NCBI RefSeq assembly: GCF_019456655.1
Contig: NZ_CP080332.1
Coordinates: 5,828,001-5,892,000, forward strand
Length of the DNA: 64,000 bases
Source of the DNA: Mycolicibacterium diernhoferi
GTDB taxonomy: Bacteria > Actinomycetota > Actinomycetes > Mycobacteriales > Mycobacteriaceae
Direction: 5' to 3'
Positions within the stretch are counted from its first letter, which is position 1; the number at the start of each line of letters is the position of its first letter. Below the pieces are notes generated by a model. It did not search any database and was not told the origin of the DNA. It was given only the letters and a program-made list of their open reading frames with translations. Below, in pieces: positions 37,510 through 48,936 of the stretch. Both the position numbers and the translations under genes were made by a program.

Positions 37510-38876
37510 TGCGGTTTGCGGGTGACGATGTCGGCGACCCGGGCGATCGGGGAGGTGCTGCGCCGTCCGCCCGTCTCGTGCCGGTCGGCCAGCTTGTAGG
37601 CGAGGTAGAGACTGCGCACTCCTAGCCAGCGCAGCGGTTCGGGTTCCCAGTCGCGCGACTGATGCCCGACCCACGGCAGGTCGGTGATCGGGGTGTCCCG
37701 GGCCAGCACCAGATCGGCGAGGGTGCGGCCGGCCAGGTTCGCCGCGGTGACCCCGTGCCCGACGTAGCCGCCGGCCCAGCCCAGGCCGGTGGTGCGGTCC
37801 AGCGCGACCCCGGCCTCCCAGTCCCGCGGCACCGCCAGCACCCCGCACCAGCCGTGCGCGATCGGGATGTCGCGGACCTGCGGCAGGATCGTGTGCAGGA
37901 CGTCGGTGAGCAGTCCGATGGTGCGGGCGGGCACCTGCCCGTCGCGGTCGGTGCGGGAGCCGAATCGGTAGGGCACGCTGCGGCCGCCGATGGCGATCCG
38001 GTCATCGACGGTGCGCTGGGCGTAGAAGAACCCGTGTGCGGTGTCGCCGACGGTTTCGCGTCCCTGCCAACCGATTCGGTCCCAGATCTCGGCGGGTATC
38101 GGCTCGGTGGCGATCATCGAGCTGTTCATCGGCAGCCAGCGTCGATGCAGACCGGGCAGTGCGGGCGTGAAGCCCTCGGTTGCGCGCAGCACGATCGGCG
38201 CCCGCAGCGTGCCCGACCGGGTGACCGCCTTGCCCGGCTGGATCTCGATGACCGCCGACTGCTCGTGGATGGTGACGCCGAGCCGCTCGACAGCATCGGC
38301 CAGGCCGCATGCCAGTGCGGCCGGCTGAATCCGGGCACAGTGCGGAGTGTGATAGGCCGACACCACCCCGTCGAACTGGATACGTTGCGCAGCTTCGTGT
38401 TTCGTGAGTTCGGTGACCTCGTTGCCCCAACGCCGCTCCTCGGCGACGGTGGCGGCCAGGCGCGCGGCCTGCGCGGGGTTACGGGCGATTTCCAACGTTC
38501 CACCCTTGACCGCGCCGGCGTCGATACCCTCTCGGGCGGACACCTCCATGACCTCGTCCACGGATTCGTTGAGCGCTCGCTGCCACGCCAGAACCTTCTC
38601 GCGGCCATGGGTTTTCGCCATCCGGTGGCGGTCCCCGGGAACCAGACCCGACAGCCAGCCGCCGTTGCGGCCGGAGGCGCCGAATCCGGCGAAGCGGGCT
38701 TCCAAGATGGTGATCCGCAGCGACGGGTCGGCTCGCTTGAGGTAGTACGCCGTCCACAATCCGGTATAGCCGGCGCCCACGATGCAGACGTCGGCGTCAC
38801 GATCACCGGGCAGCTTCGGACGCAGCTCCGGCAGTTTGTCGAACCAGTGCGAGACCTGACCGTTGATGGTGGACAC
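37506..38876 (-). CDS. FAD-dependent oxidoreductase, DAO family
   Basis: The 456-residue protein has an N-terminal FAD-binding motif (VCIVGAGYTGLWTAYYL, about residues 30-46), an EARFAGFGASGRNGGWLSG segment typical of gamma-glutamylputrescine oxidase/DAO enzymes, and a C-terminal GYVGHGVTAANLAGRTLADL closing the FAD fold. It should oxidise an amino acid or polyamine derivative and make hydrogen peroxide. It starts with GTG at 38876. No catabolic partner lies alongside. Confidence 0.85.
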   Translation of the reverse strand: MSTINGQVSHWFDKLPELRPKLPGDRDADVCIVGAGYTGLWTAYYLKRADPSLRITILEARFAGFGASGRNGGWLSGLVPGDRHRMAKTHGREKVLAWQRALNESVDEVMEVSAREGIDAGAVKGGTLEIARNPAQAARLAATVAEERRWGNEVTELTKHEAAQRIQFDGVVSAYHTPHCARIQPAALACGLADAVERLGVTIHEQSAVIEIQPGKAVTRSGTLRAPIVLRATEGFTPALPGLHRRWLPMNSSMIATEPIPAEIWDRIGWQGRETVGDTAHGFFYAQRTVDDRIAIGGRSVPYRFGSRTDRDGQVPARTIGLLTDVLHTILPQVRDIPIAHGWCGVLAVPRDWEAGVALDRTTGLGWAGGYVGHGVTAANLAGRTLADLVLARDTPITDLPWVGHQSRDWEPEPLRWLGVRSLYLAYKLADRHETGGRRSTSPIARVADIVTRKPH

Positions 38877-38952
38877 CCGGCAATTCTGTCAGGCCGGGTT
38901 GTCGGCGGTGCGGCGGATGGTTGACCCCACGTACCGATGAAAGGGGCACACC

Positions 38953-39420
38953 ATGTGCTGGCAATGCGATCACCCGGGGGCCACCCGGCAGGACTACCTC
39001 GACGTGCTGCACGGCACTGTCGCCAAGAACGGTTGGGCGGTGCAGTATGTCGAGACGGAGCCACCGTTCGCGTACACGATAGGGCTGAGCGATGCCGGCC
39101 TGCCGGAGCTACTGGTCACCGCACTCCCGCCGGGGCAGTCCATGCGATTGCTGAACGTGGTGGCTGATTACATGGTGCGAAAGACCGAACCGGCACCCGG
39201 TGACACCATGACGTTCCCGAGTGACCCCGCTGTCGAGTTCGTCGCGGTGACCGCACCCGATGCGCACATGGGTTGGGCCGTCGCGTTTCACGGCGGGCCC
39301 ATCCGTGGCCTGCAGGTCGCCTGGCGGGACGAGCACGGCCACTCGCCGTGGTGCCCGGACTTCAACCAGGGCGGTCCGCGGCAGCCCGTACTTGGGGTTC
39401 GCGAGCCGCTCGGCCCCTGA
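38953..39420 (+). CDS. DUF4262-domain protein
   Basis: The 155-residue protein starts MCWQCDHPGATRQDYLDVLH, with a CxxC pair, and has the DUF4262 core FAYTIGLSDAGLPELLVTAL. The domain is of unknown function. The C-terminal half (DEHGHSPWCPDFNQG) is also typical of the family. Confidence 0.8.
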   Translation: MCWQCDHPGATRQDYLDVLHGTVAKNGWAVQYVETEPPFAYTIGLSDAGLPELLVTALPPGQSMRLLNVVADYMVRKTEPAPGDTMTFPSDPAVEFVAVTAPDAHMGWAVAFHGGPIRGLQVAWRDEHGHSPWCPDFNQGGPRQPVLGVREPLGP

Positions 39421-39534
39421 GAGATCCCTCGAGATGACCACCGCGACATCGGCTTCCGAGCGACAATCTGGTCTCAGAAGTTTCTTTGACCCATTCTGCC
39501 CCTGGTGTCACATTCTGTCCGGATTTGTCGGTGG

Positions 39535-39550
39535 TCGCACGTATGTTCGA
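39535..39550 (+). promoter_or_regulatory. LexA/SOS box upstream of the 13E12-type gene
   Basis: TCGCACGTATGTTCGA differs from the mycobacterial SOS consensus TCGAAC-N4-GTTCGA at a single fixed position. It ends 3 nt before the ATG at 39554. Several 13E12-repeat genes of M. tuberculosis belong to the LexA regulon. Confidence 0.7.
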
Positions 39551-39553
39551 ACC

Positions 39554-41128
39554 ATGAAGTCGGACGCGGTGGCCAGTCGGGAGACGGTGCAGCATGCACT
39601 CTCCGATCACGCCGCGTCCACCAAAGCCTTGCTGGATGCCGACTTCACCGTGTTCGACACCGCGGAGTTATTGGCCATCCAATCCGAGCGCGAGCGGTAC
39701 GCGCGCGCGGACGCGATGATTGGGCACCGCATCCAGGCCGCGCTGATGGACCGGGCCAGCGCGCATGAGATCGGCGGGAAGTCCTGGGTGGATGTGTTGG
39801 CCACTCGGATGCGGATCAGTCGTGCCGAGGCCGCCCGCCGGGTGTCGGGTGCCGAAGTGCTTGGCCCGCGCCACGCGATCGGCGGGGAGGTGCTGGATCC
39901 GGTGCTGGCGGCGTGTGCCGCCGCGTTGGCCGACGGAGCGATCTGTGCGGGGCACATCAAGGTGGTCCGGGCGACGTTGAAGACCGCGTGCGGCCGGATG
40001 GCCGGTACCGAGTTGGCGGAGTTGGAGGTGTCGCTGGTCGCCGCGGCCAAGACCACGACCCCGGAAACCCTGGAAAAGGCCGCCGAACGGGTGCTCTACA
40101 AACTCAACCAGGACGGCCATGGCCCCGATGTGGCGCGGCATAAGCGGGGCATCACCCTGGGTGCGCAGGATGCCGACGGGCTGGTGCGGATCACCGGTTG
40201 GGTGGATGCCGAGTTGGCCGCGTATCTGGGCACCGTGCAAGAGGTGTGGGGGCGGCCCGGGGTCAACAACCCCGATGATGCTGAGCCCAAGCTGAATCCG
40301 GACCCGAACCCGCTCGAAGACGAACCCGGGCCGGCGTGCGACCCGGTAAGTGAAGAACCCGCGGGCGCCGACAGTGAAGACGACGCCGCCGATGAGGGAC
40401 TCGCGGACCCAGCCAGTGAAGATCCCTTCGCCGACGCTGACACAGCAGAAGATCCCGATCCCAACCACCCAGCTGACTTCGGTGCCCTGGCCGACCTGGC
40501 CGCCGGCGATACCCGCACCGGGGCCCAACGTTTGCACGATGCCTTCAAGGCGATCCTGCGTGATGCCCTGATGGCCAAGAGCCTCGGCCAGCACAACGGG
40601 ATCCCGGTCACTATCGTGGTCTCCACCACCCTGGCCGAACTCGAAGCCGGCGCCGGGATCGCGGTCACCGGGACCGGCACGCTGATGCCCATGCCGGATC
40701 TGATCCGCCTGGCCGAACAGGCGTATCACTACCTGGTGGTGTACCGAAAACACACCGCCGAACCGCTCTATCTCGGGCGCACCAAACGCCTGGCCAGCAA
40801 GGCCCAACGCCTACTGCTCTACCACCGCGACCGGGGTTGCACCCGGCCCGGCTGCACCCAAGCGGCGTGTCATTGCCAGGCCCACCACGCCGAACCCAGC
40901 TGGAACAACGGCGGACTCACCGACGCCCCCACCCTCGCCCTGGGCTGCGGCCCCGACAACCGGCTCGCCGAAATGGGCTGGACCACCAGCATCGACCACG
41001 ACACCGGGCGCACCCACTGGCACCCACCCCCACTGATGGACACCGGCGGCGACACCCTCAACCACCACTTCCACCCCGAAGAATTCCTCGACCCACCCGG
41101 CGAGGACAACCCATGTCAGAACGCATAG
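39554..41128 (+). CDS. 13E12-type DUF222/HNH endonuclease-like protein
   Basis: The 524-residue protein has an N-terminal DUF222 region (about residues 10-240), a variable acidic Asp/Glu/Pro linker (about 235-310), a second conserved segment, and a C-terminal HNH-type module. The module (RDRGCTRPGCTQAACHCQAHHAEPSW then LALGCGPDNR) has the Cys/His pattern of the family. The final His of the motif reads Asp in GPDNR, where relatives often have GPHNR, which may weaken catalysis. This family is multicopy in mycobacteria and often associated with mobile DNA. A LexA box lies just before its ATG. Its end overlaps the convergent methyltransferase gene by 13 bp. Confidence 0.85.
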   Translation: MKSDAVASRETVQHALSDHAASTKALLDADFTVFDTAELLAIQSERERYARADAMIGHRIQAALMDRASAHEIGGKSWVDVLATRMRISRAEAARRVSGAEVLGPRHAIGGEVLDPVLAACAAALADGAICAGHIKVVRATLKTACGRMAGTELAELEVSLVAAAKTTTPETLEKAAERVLYKLNQDGHGPDVARHKRGITLGAQDADGLVRITGWVDAELAAYLGTVQEVWGRPGVNNPDDAEPKLNPDPNPLEDEPGPACDPVSEEPAGADSEDDAADEGLADPASEDPFADADTAEDPDPNHPADFGALADLAAGDTRTGAQRLHDAFKAILRDALMAKSLGQHNGIPVTIVVSTTLAELEAGAGIAVTGTGTLMPMPDLIRLAEQAYHYLVVYRKHTAEPLYLGRTKRLASKAQRLLLYHRDRGCTRPGCTQAACHCQAHHAEPSWNNGGLTDAPTLALGCGPDNRLAEMGWTTSIDHDTGRTHWHPPPLMDTGGDTLNHHFHPEEFLDPPGEDNPCQNA

Positions 41129-41934
41129 CGGTGGTACTGCGCCATATACCGCAGCGCGGGCACCGACGACATGACCTTCGCCAGCAACCGGTATGCCGGC
41201 CCCACCCGGCCGAATTCCGGGGTGTCGAACGGCGACACCCAGGCCAACAGCCGGGTGCCGGGCACCGCCGTGCGGATGTCGTCGGGGCCGTTGATCGCCC
41301 AGTGCAGCCTGGCTCCGGACCGGCGCACCACGGTATTGGTCCACTGCGACTTGATACCCAGCGTGTTGAACGCATCGAATTGCAGTTCACCGGACGGGAA
41401 TCCGTCCACCACCCGACGCAGCAGCTCCAGCCCGTCCCGTTCGGTGAGGTACATCGTCAGCCCCTCACCGAGCATCAGCGTCGGGCGGTCGGCGGGAATG
41501 TCGCGCAGCCAGTCCGCATCGGTCACCGAGGCGGCGAGCACGTGGCAGCGCTCGGCCGACGGATAGAGCCGCTTCCGCAGTTGCGCGACCTCGGGATAGT
41601 CGATGTCGTACCACTGCACCCCCGGCCCCGGCCGCAGCCGGAAGAACCGTCCATCGAGCCCGCATCCGAGATGCAGCACGACGGCCTCGGGGTGTACCGC
41701 GAGAAACTGGGCGGTCCACCGGTCGAAGTGCGCGCTGCGGGTGGTCACCGCGGGCGATCTCGCCGCGGTGATCGACGTGGCGCTCCAGTCATAGTCGATC
41801 CGCTCGGCGATCTGCCGGGCCAGCTGGTCACCCAGGATGGGTCGGGGCAGACCGGCGTCGAGCACCTTGGCGTAGAAGGTCGCCAGCATGGTCTGCGGCG
41901 CCCCGGACAGATCGACCTTGAGCCTGTCGGCCAT
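41116..41934 (-). CDS. LCMT/PPM1-type SAM-dependent methyltransferase
   Basis: The 272-residue protein has the leucine-carboxyl-methyltransferase-like pattern: ARSPAVTTRSAHFDRWTAQFL, the SAM site VLHLGCGLDGRFFRL (about residue 87), the acidic YDIDYPEVAQLRKRLYP and LMLGEGLTMYL. Mycobacteria hold many paralogues whose substrates, often polyketide or lipid carboxylates, are unknown. The gene lies 31 bp downstream of the SDR gene on the same strand and may be in its operon. Confidence 0.85.
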   Translation of the reverse strand: MADRLKVDLSGAPQTMLATFYAKVLDAGLPRPILGDQLARQIAERIDYDWSATSITAARSPAVTTRSAHFDRWTAQFLAVHPEAVVLHLGCGLDGRFFRLRPGPGVQWYDIDYPEVAQLRKRLYPSAERCHVLAASVTDADWLRDIPADRPTLMLGEGLTMYLTERDGLELLRRVVDGFPSGELQFDAFNTLGIKSQWTNTVVRRSGARLHWAINGPDDIRTAVPGTRLLAWVSPFDTPEFGRVGPAYRLLAKVMSSVPALRYMAQYHRYAF

Positions 41935-41965
41935 TCCTCCAGGCTAGACCGCTCGGTCCGGGAGT

Positions 41966-43012
41966 TCAGCTGCTCTTCTGCGCCCGCCTGGCGTCGCGCA
42001 GGCCCATCCAGAACCGGGCGGCCTCACGAATGGAATCCTCCACCGGCGTTGGCTGCCAACCGAGTTCACGGACCGCCTTGCTGCAGTCGACGGGCGCCTC
42101 GGCCCGCATCAATCGCAGCGAGGCCAGCGACAGCCGCTCATCGGTGCGGCGCAGCCGGCCCTTGATGGTGCCGATGGTGGCCAGCAGATAGGTCAGCGGC
42201 AGCGGGATGGACCGCGCCGGCGGGGGCACACCGGCCTCCTCGGCCGCGATCCGCGCCACCTCGGCATTGCTGATCATCTTCTCCGAGATCAGATAGCGCT
42301 CACCCACGCGGCCCTTCTCCGCGGCCAGGATCAGCGCGCGGGCGGCGTCGTTCACGCCGACGGCCTCCAGTTCGATACCGCTCATCACGAACGGCAGCTT
42401 CCCGAAGGCGGCGCCGGCGATGATCGCGCCGTGCGGGGTGCGACCCCAGTCGGTGCCGCCATAGGTGGTCGATACGCACATCGCCACCGCGGGCAGCCCG
42501 CGCTCGCTGGCGTACTGCAGCACCAGCTTCTCGGCCTGCACCCGGGACCGCACGTACGGCGTCAACCCACGCTCGTCGGCGATGTCCGCCTCGGTGGCGA
42601 CCTTCCCACGCTGCCGGCCGACCGTCGCGTAGCTGCTGGTGAACACGAACTTGCGCAGACCCGCGGCGATCTCGGGCCGGGACGCGATGTCCAGCACGTG
42701 GCGGGTGCCGTCCACATTGGTGCGGAACAGCGGGGACGGATCCCGCAACCAGCCCCGGGTGTCCACGACGCAGTAGTAGATGACCTCGACGCCGGTCATG
42801 GCCGCGGTCAGCACGTCCTCGTCCCAGATGTCGCCGAGGTACCGCTGCACGTCCAGATCGTCGATGCCGACGGTGTTGGCGCCCTCGCGCACCATCACCC
42901 GGACCTCGCGCCCATCTTCGACGAGCCGGCGCACCACGTGCGAGCCGAGGTAGCCGTTGGCGCCGATGACCAGGACGGGGGCGAGCGCAGCGGCGGGAGA
43001 GGGATCGGTCAT
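41966..43012 (-). CDS. NAD-dependent epimerase/3-beta-HSD-like dehydrogenase
   Basis: The 348-residue extended SDR has the NAD(P) motif GANGYLGSHVVRRL (about residues 17-30), a catalytic Tyr/Lys-type region (SSYATVGRQ and TPYVRSRVQAEKLVL, with YxxxR rather than YxxxK) and the C-terminal helix of 3-beta-HSD-like enzymes. Its ATG overlaps the stop of the NTF2 gene by ATGA. The Arg at the usual catalytic Lys position is worth noting. It resembles Rv0139. A KstR-like box upstream of the pair hints at a steroid-related role. Confidence 0.8.
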   Translation of the reverse strand: MTDPSPAAALAPVLVIGANGYLGSHVVRRLVEDGREVRVMVREGANTVGIDDLDVQRYLGDIWDEDVLTAAMTGVEVIYYCVVDTRGWLRDPSPLFRTNVDGTRHVLDIASRPEIAAGLRKFVFTSSYATVGRQRGKVATEADIADERGLTPYVRSRVQAEKLVLQYASERGLPAVAMCVSTTYGGTDWGRTPHGAIIAGAAFGKLPFVMSGIELEAVGVNDAARALILAAEKGRVGERYLISEKMISNAEVARIAAEEAGVPPPARSIPLPLTYLLATIGTIKGRLRRTDERLSLASLRLMRAEAPVDCSKAVRELGWQPTPVEDSIREAARFWMGLRDARRAQKSS

Positions 43013-43506
43013 CGGACGCCCATCTGCTGCATCCAGGCCGCAGCCTCGTCGGTCAGCGTGCCCAGCTCCTGCGCCTTCTTGCACCATTTCTTCGCCGCGG
43101 ACAGGAACCGCAACGGGTTGTAGACGTCCTCCTGGCGGCTCCACAGCCCGTCGCCGGCGTAGGTCAGGATCGACAGGTTGGTGGCGCTGATAACCGTGCC
43201 GTCACCCGGATCGCGCATCGGGTTGTCCAGCTCGCAGATCACCCGGGAGGTCGACTCGTCGATGACCGACCACAGCGCCGGAAACGATGTCATGTGGTTT
43301 CCGGGGAAGCTCTCCATGGTCTTCCAGATCCACGGCCGGACCTGCTCGCGGCCGCGCATGGTGCCTGCGGCGTGCTCCACATAGTCGACGTCGACGGTGT
43401 ACTGGTCGACCCACGGGTCCCAGTTCCGGGTGCGGGCGGCCTCGGCGACCGTCTGCTCGAACGTCGCAAAGGCATCTGTCAGCTCAACTCGGGTGAACAG
43501 CGTCAC
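43009..43506 (-). CDS. NTF2-like/SnoaL-type protein
   Basis: The 165-residue protein (MTLFTRVELTDAFATFEQTV) has the cone-shaped NTF2 fold pattern with WDPWVDQYTVDVDYVEHAAG and a conserved Asp/His pair, as in ketosteroid isomerase and SnoaL relatives. GTG at 43506 lies 10 nt from the KstR-like palindrome. It is coupled to the SDR gene and corresponds to Rv0138. Isomerase or cyclase activity is plausible but not shown. Confidence 0.75.
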   Translation of the reverse strand: MTLFTRVELTDAFATFEQTVAEAARTRNWDPWVDQYTVDVDYVEHAAGTMRGREQVRPWIWKTMESFPGNHMTSFPALWSVIDESTSRVICELDNPMRDPGDGTVISATNLSILTYAGDGLWSRQEDVYNPLRFLSAAKKWCKKAQELGTLTDEAAAWMQQMGVR

Positions 43507-43515
43507 GCCACAAAA

Positions 43516-43529
43516 TAGAACACGTTCTA
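43516..43529 (-). promoter_or_regulatory. KstR-like operator
   Basis: TAGAACACGTTCTA fits the KstR motif TNNAACNNGTTNNA at every fixed position and is additionally symmetric outside the core. It occupies most of the 20-bp gap between the exported-protein gene and the NTF2 gene and includes the upstream stop codon. KstR represses cholesterol catabolism genes in mycobacteria. Confidence 0.6.
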
Positions 43530-43964
43530 GCTAGGTTTGTCGAGGGTGAAACCGGCGTCCACGACCCGCCGCTCACCGAGGGGCTCGTGCAGGGTCACCG
43601 CCACGGTCCCCGGCACCGCCAGCGCGATGCACATCCGTCCGATCGCTTCCGGCGGCACGCCACCGTGGAGATCCAGCAAGACCTCCTCGGCGGTCTCGGT
43701 CACGATGACATGCACGCCGAAGCAGTCCGCGGGCCCGGCCGTGAAGTTGACCGCCAGCCCGTCCTCGGTGCGACTCCACGATTCGACATCGGTCTGGTGC
43801 GGGTTGAGAATCATCGGATTGTCGACGAACACCGTGCGCCAGGGCTCGGCCTGCACCTCCGGGGGCTCGGCGACCGGGTCTGCCCAGGCCGACGGCGGCC
43901 CGGCTGCCAGCAGGCAGCCGACCAGGATTAAGCCGGCGTGTGCTGTGGTTACAGCTCTACGCAT
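43527..43964 (-). CDS. Small exported protein
   Basis: The 145-residue protein has a signal peptide (MRRAVTTAHAGLILVGCLLA, cleavage likely after SAWA near residue 29) and a mature part of about 115 residues with two Cys (PADCFGVH, GRMCIALAV) that could form a disulfide. I do not recognise the family. The ATG at 43964 was preferred over an upstream in-frame start because it begins the signal peptide. Its stop lies in the KstR-like box of the next gene. Confidence 0.65.
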   Translation of the reverse strand: MRRAVTTAHAGLILVGCLLAAGPPSAWADPVAEPPEVQAEPWRTVFVDNPMILNPHQTDVESWSRTEDGLAVNFTAGPADCFGVHVIVTETAEEVLLDLHGGVPPEAIGRMCIALAVPGTVAVTLHEPLGERRVVDAGFTLDKPS

Positions 43965-44032
43965 GGGTACCACCGTAACGGCGGAGCACAATGGGTACCG
44001 GACTTGGACGACAGCTGAAGGAGTTGACGCGC

Positions 44033-44542
44033 ATGACTGACAACCAGAAGGCGATCCTGGCCGGCGGCTGCTTCTGGGGCATGCAGGACCTGATCCGCAA
44101 GCAGCCCGGTGTCGTCTCGACCCGGGTGGGTTACACCGGCGGGCAGAACGCGCACGCGACCTACCGCAACCACCCCGGCCACGCCGAGGCCATCGAGATC
44201 ATCTTCGATCCCGCCCAGACCAGTTACCGGTCGTTGCTGGAGTTCTTCTTCCAGATCCACGACCCGACGACCAAGGACCGGCAGGGCAACGACATCGGCT
44301 CCAGTTACCGGTCGGCGATCTTCTATGTCGACGAGGACCAGAAGGCCGTCGCCCTGGACACCATCGCCGATGTCGACGCATCCGGGTTGTGGCCGGGCAA
44401 GGTGGTCACCGAGGTCGTACCGGAGGCCGACTTCTGGGAGGCCGAGCCCGAGCACCAGGACTACCTGGTGCGCTACCCGACCGGATACACCTGCCACTTC
44501 CCCCGCCCGGACTGGAAGCTGCCCAAGCGGGCCGAGGTTTAG
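44033..44542 (+). CDS. msrA: Peptide methionine-S-sulfoxide reductase
   Basis: The 169-residue enzyme has the MsrA active-site GCFWG with catalytic Cys13, and the core [20 protein letters not shown]. It reduces methionine-S-sulfoxide in oxidised proteins. AAGGAG at 44018-44023 supports the ATG at 44033; the longer in-frame start at 43991 lacks a site. Its end overlaps the convergent cyp138 end by 4 bp. The msrA-cyp138-TetR order equals Rv0137c-Rv0135c. Confidence 0.95.
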   Translation: MTDNQKAILAGGCFWGMQDLIRKQPGVVSTRVGYTGGQNAHATYRNHPGHAEAIEIIFDPAQTSYRSLLEFFFQIHDPTTKDRQGNDIGSSYRSAIFYVDEDQKAVALDTIADVDASGLWPGKVVTEVVPEADFWEAEPEHQDYLVRYPTGYTCHFPRPDWKLPKRAEV

Positions 44543-45891
44543 TTCCGACGAGCCAGCACCACCCGCCCCCCGCGTTTGGGGGTGAAGGCCACTCCACGCG
44601 AGTGCACCTTCTCCCCGGGCGCGGAGGTGGTGGCGATGGTGAAGTGCCGCAACACCGTACGCAGGACGACATCCATCTCGACGTTGGCGAACACCGCACC
44701 CACGCAGCGGCGGGTGCCGCCGCCATAGGGCACCCAGGCCAGCGGTGGCCGGTTGCCGACGAACCGGTCCGGATCGAACCGCTGCGGATCGTCGAACTCC
44801 AGTACGTGCAGCTGCGACAGGCTGACGATGATCGAATACCCCTGGGGCACAATCCATTTTCCGAGCTCGAAGGTCGGCGCGTAGACATGCCTGCCGGCGA
44901 AGTCGATGACGGTGCGAGCCCGCTGGGTCTCCAGGATGACGGCTTGCCGGTACTCGTTCGCCTGGACATTCCCCGTCGCTTCGCTCGCCCCGTCTCCGTC
45001 GGCCTCGGCGACCAACTCGGCCAGCACCTCGGGATGGCGGCTGATCCGCTCGAACACCCAGGCCAGAGTGGATGCCGTGGTCTCGTGCCCGGCGGCCAAC
45101 AGGGTCAGCAGTTCATCGGCGATGTCGGTGTGCGACATCGCGGTGCCGTCCTCGTAGGTGCTGCGCAGCAGCAGCGCCAGGATGTCGTCGCGGTCGGCGA
45201 GGTGCGGATCGGCGGCGACATCCTCGATCAGCCGGCCGACGACGCTGTCGTAGCGGCGCCGGTATTCGGCCAACCGGCCCCACGGGTGCCAACGTCCGTA
45301 GTCGCGCTTCGGGGTGGGCAATGTCGCGCACCGCGAGCCCAGCGTCACCCAGGGCGGGATGATCTCGCGCAACTCGTCCAGGTGCGCCCCGTCGGCCCCG
45401 AAGACCGCCCGCAGGATCGCGTTCAGGGTGATCCGCATCATCGGCTCCAGCATCGGGAACTCCTGCCCGAGCGGCCAATTCACCGATTCCCGCAGCGTCT
45501 CCTCTTCGAAGATCTTCTCGTAGTTCCTGATGCTCTTGCCGTGGAACGGCGGTGTCAGCAGCCGGCGCCGGCGCTTGTGGTCGGCCCGGTCGAGGGCGAA
45601 TACCGATCCGGGACCCAGGATCCGGGACAGGTTGGGCTGGATGTTGCCGACGTCGTCGGTATTGGCCGCGAACAGTTGTTTGGCCAATTGCGGATCCGTG
45701 ACGACCACCGTCGGGCCGAAGACCGGCAGTTTCAGCGTGAAGGCCTCACCGTACTTACGGGTCAGCCGCCCGACCACGCGTCGGCGGGCCAGCACGAATC
45801 CGACTGCTTGCAGGGCACCGCTGCGGGTCGGCCCGGGCGGCAACAGCCCGGCAGGGCTCTCGGGACGTTCGGCGATGGTGACTTCGTTCAT
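44539..45891 (-). CDS. cyp138: Cytochrome P450 CYP138
   Basis: The 450-residue P450 matches M. tuberculosis CYP138 along its length ([35 protein letters not shown]). It shows the I-helix AGHETTAST (about residue 283), ExxR in LETQRAR, and the heme ligand Cys396 in [10 protein letters not shown]. Residues around [17 protein letters not shown] (about 300-316) have no counterpart in my recollection of M. tuberculosis CYP138 and coincide with the 21-bp repeat at 44972-44992. It is soluble; the substrate is unknown. The divergent TetR likely represses it. Confidence 0.93.
   Translation of the reverse strand: MNEVTIAERPESPAGLLPPGPTRSGALQAVGFVLARRRVVGRLTRKYGEAFTLKLPVFGPTVVVTDPQLAKQLFAANTDDVGNIQPNLSRILGPGSVFALDRADHKRRRRLLTPPFHGKSIRNYEKIFEEETLRESVNWPLGQEFPMLEPMMRITLNAILRAVFGADGAHLDELREIIPPWVTLGSRCATLPTPKRDYGRWHPWGRLAEYRRRYDSVVGRLIEDVAADPHLADRDDILALLLRSTYEDGTAMSHTDIADELLTLLAAGHETTASTLAWVFERISRHPEVLAELVAEADGDGASEATGNVQANEYRQAVILETQRARTVIDFAGRHVYAPTFELGKWIVPQGYSIIVSLSQLHVLEFDDPQRFDPDRFVGNRPPLAWVPYGGGTRRCVGAVFANVEMDVVLRTVLRHFTIATTSAPGEKVHSRGVAFTPKRGGRVVLARRN
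44972..44992 (+). repeat. Short dispersed repeat, copy 2 (inside cyp138)
   Basis: An exact, same-orientation copy of the 21-bp unit at 7844-7864 lies within the cyp138 reading frame, encoding part of the Gly-Ala-Ser-Glu-Ala-Thr-Gly-Asn insertion. The reading frame is maintained. Confidence 0.65.
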
Positions 45892-45913
45892 GGAACGCTC
45901 TCCAGACCGGGTT

Positions 45914-45962
45914 GGTACTGCGCTGTACCGCAGGGGTTTGCGTTACGGTACTCCGCGGTACC
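45914..45962. promoter_or_regulatory. Duplicated TetR operator, cyp138/TetR spacer
   Basis: Two copies of the 16-bp palindrome GGTAC-N6-GTACC lie at 45914-45929 and 45947-45962, with centres 33 bp apart, about three helical turns. Both sit in the 124-bp spacer between the divergent cyp138 and TetR genes, so one regulator probably controls both. Confidence 0.7.
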
Positions 45963-46015
45963 GGGCTAGGCAATAGAAACTGCACCAATACAATCGGCCG
46001 GAGGGGGGAACAGCG

Positions 46016-48935
<2,920 letters not shown>

Positions 48936-48936
48936 G

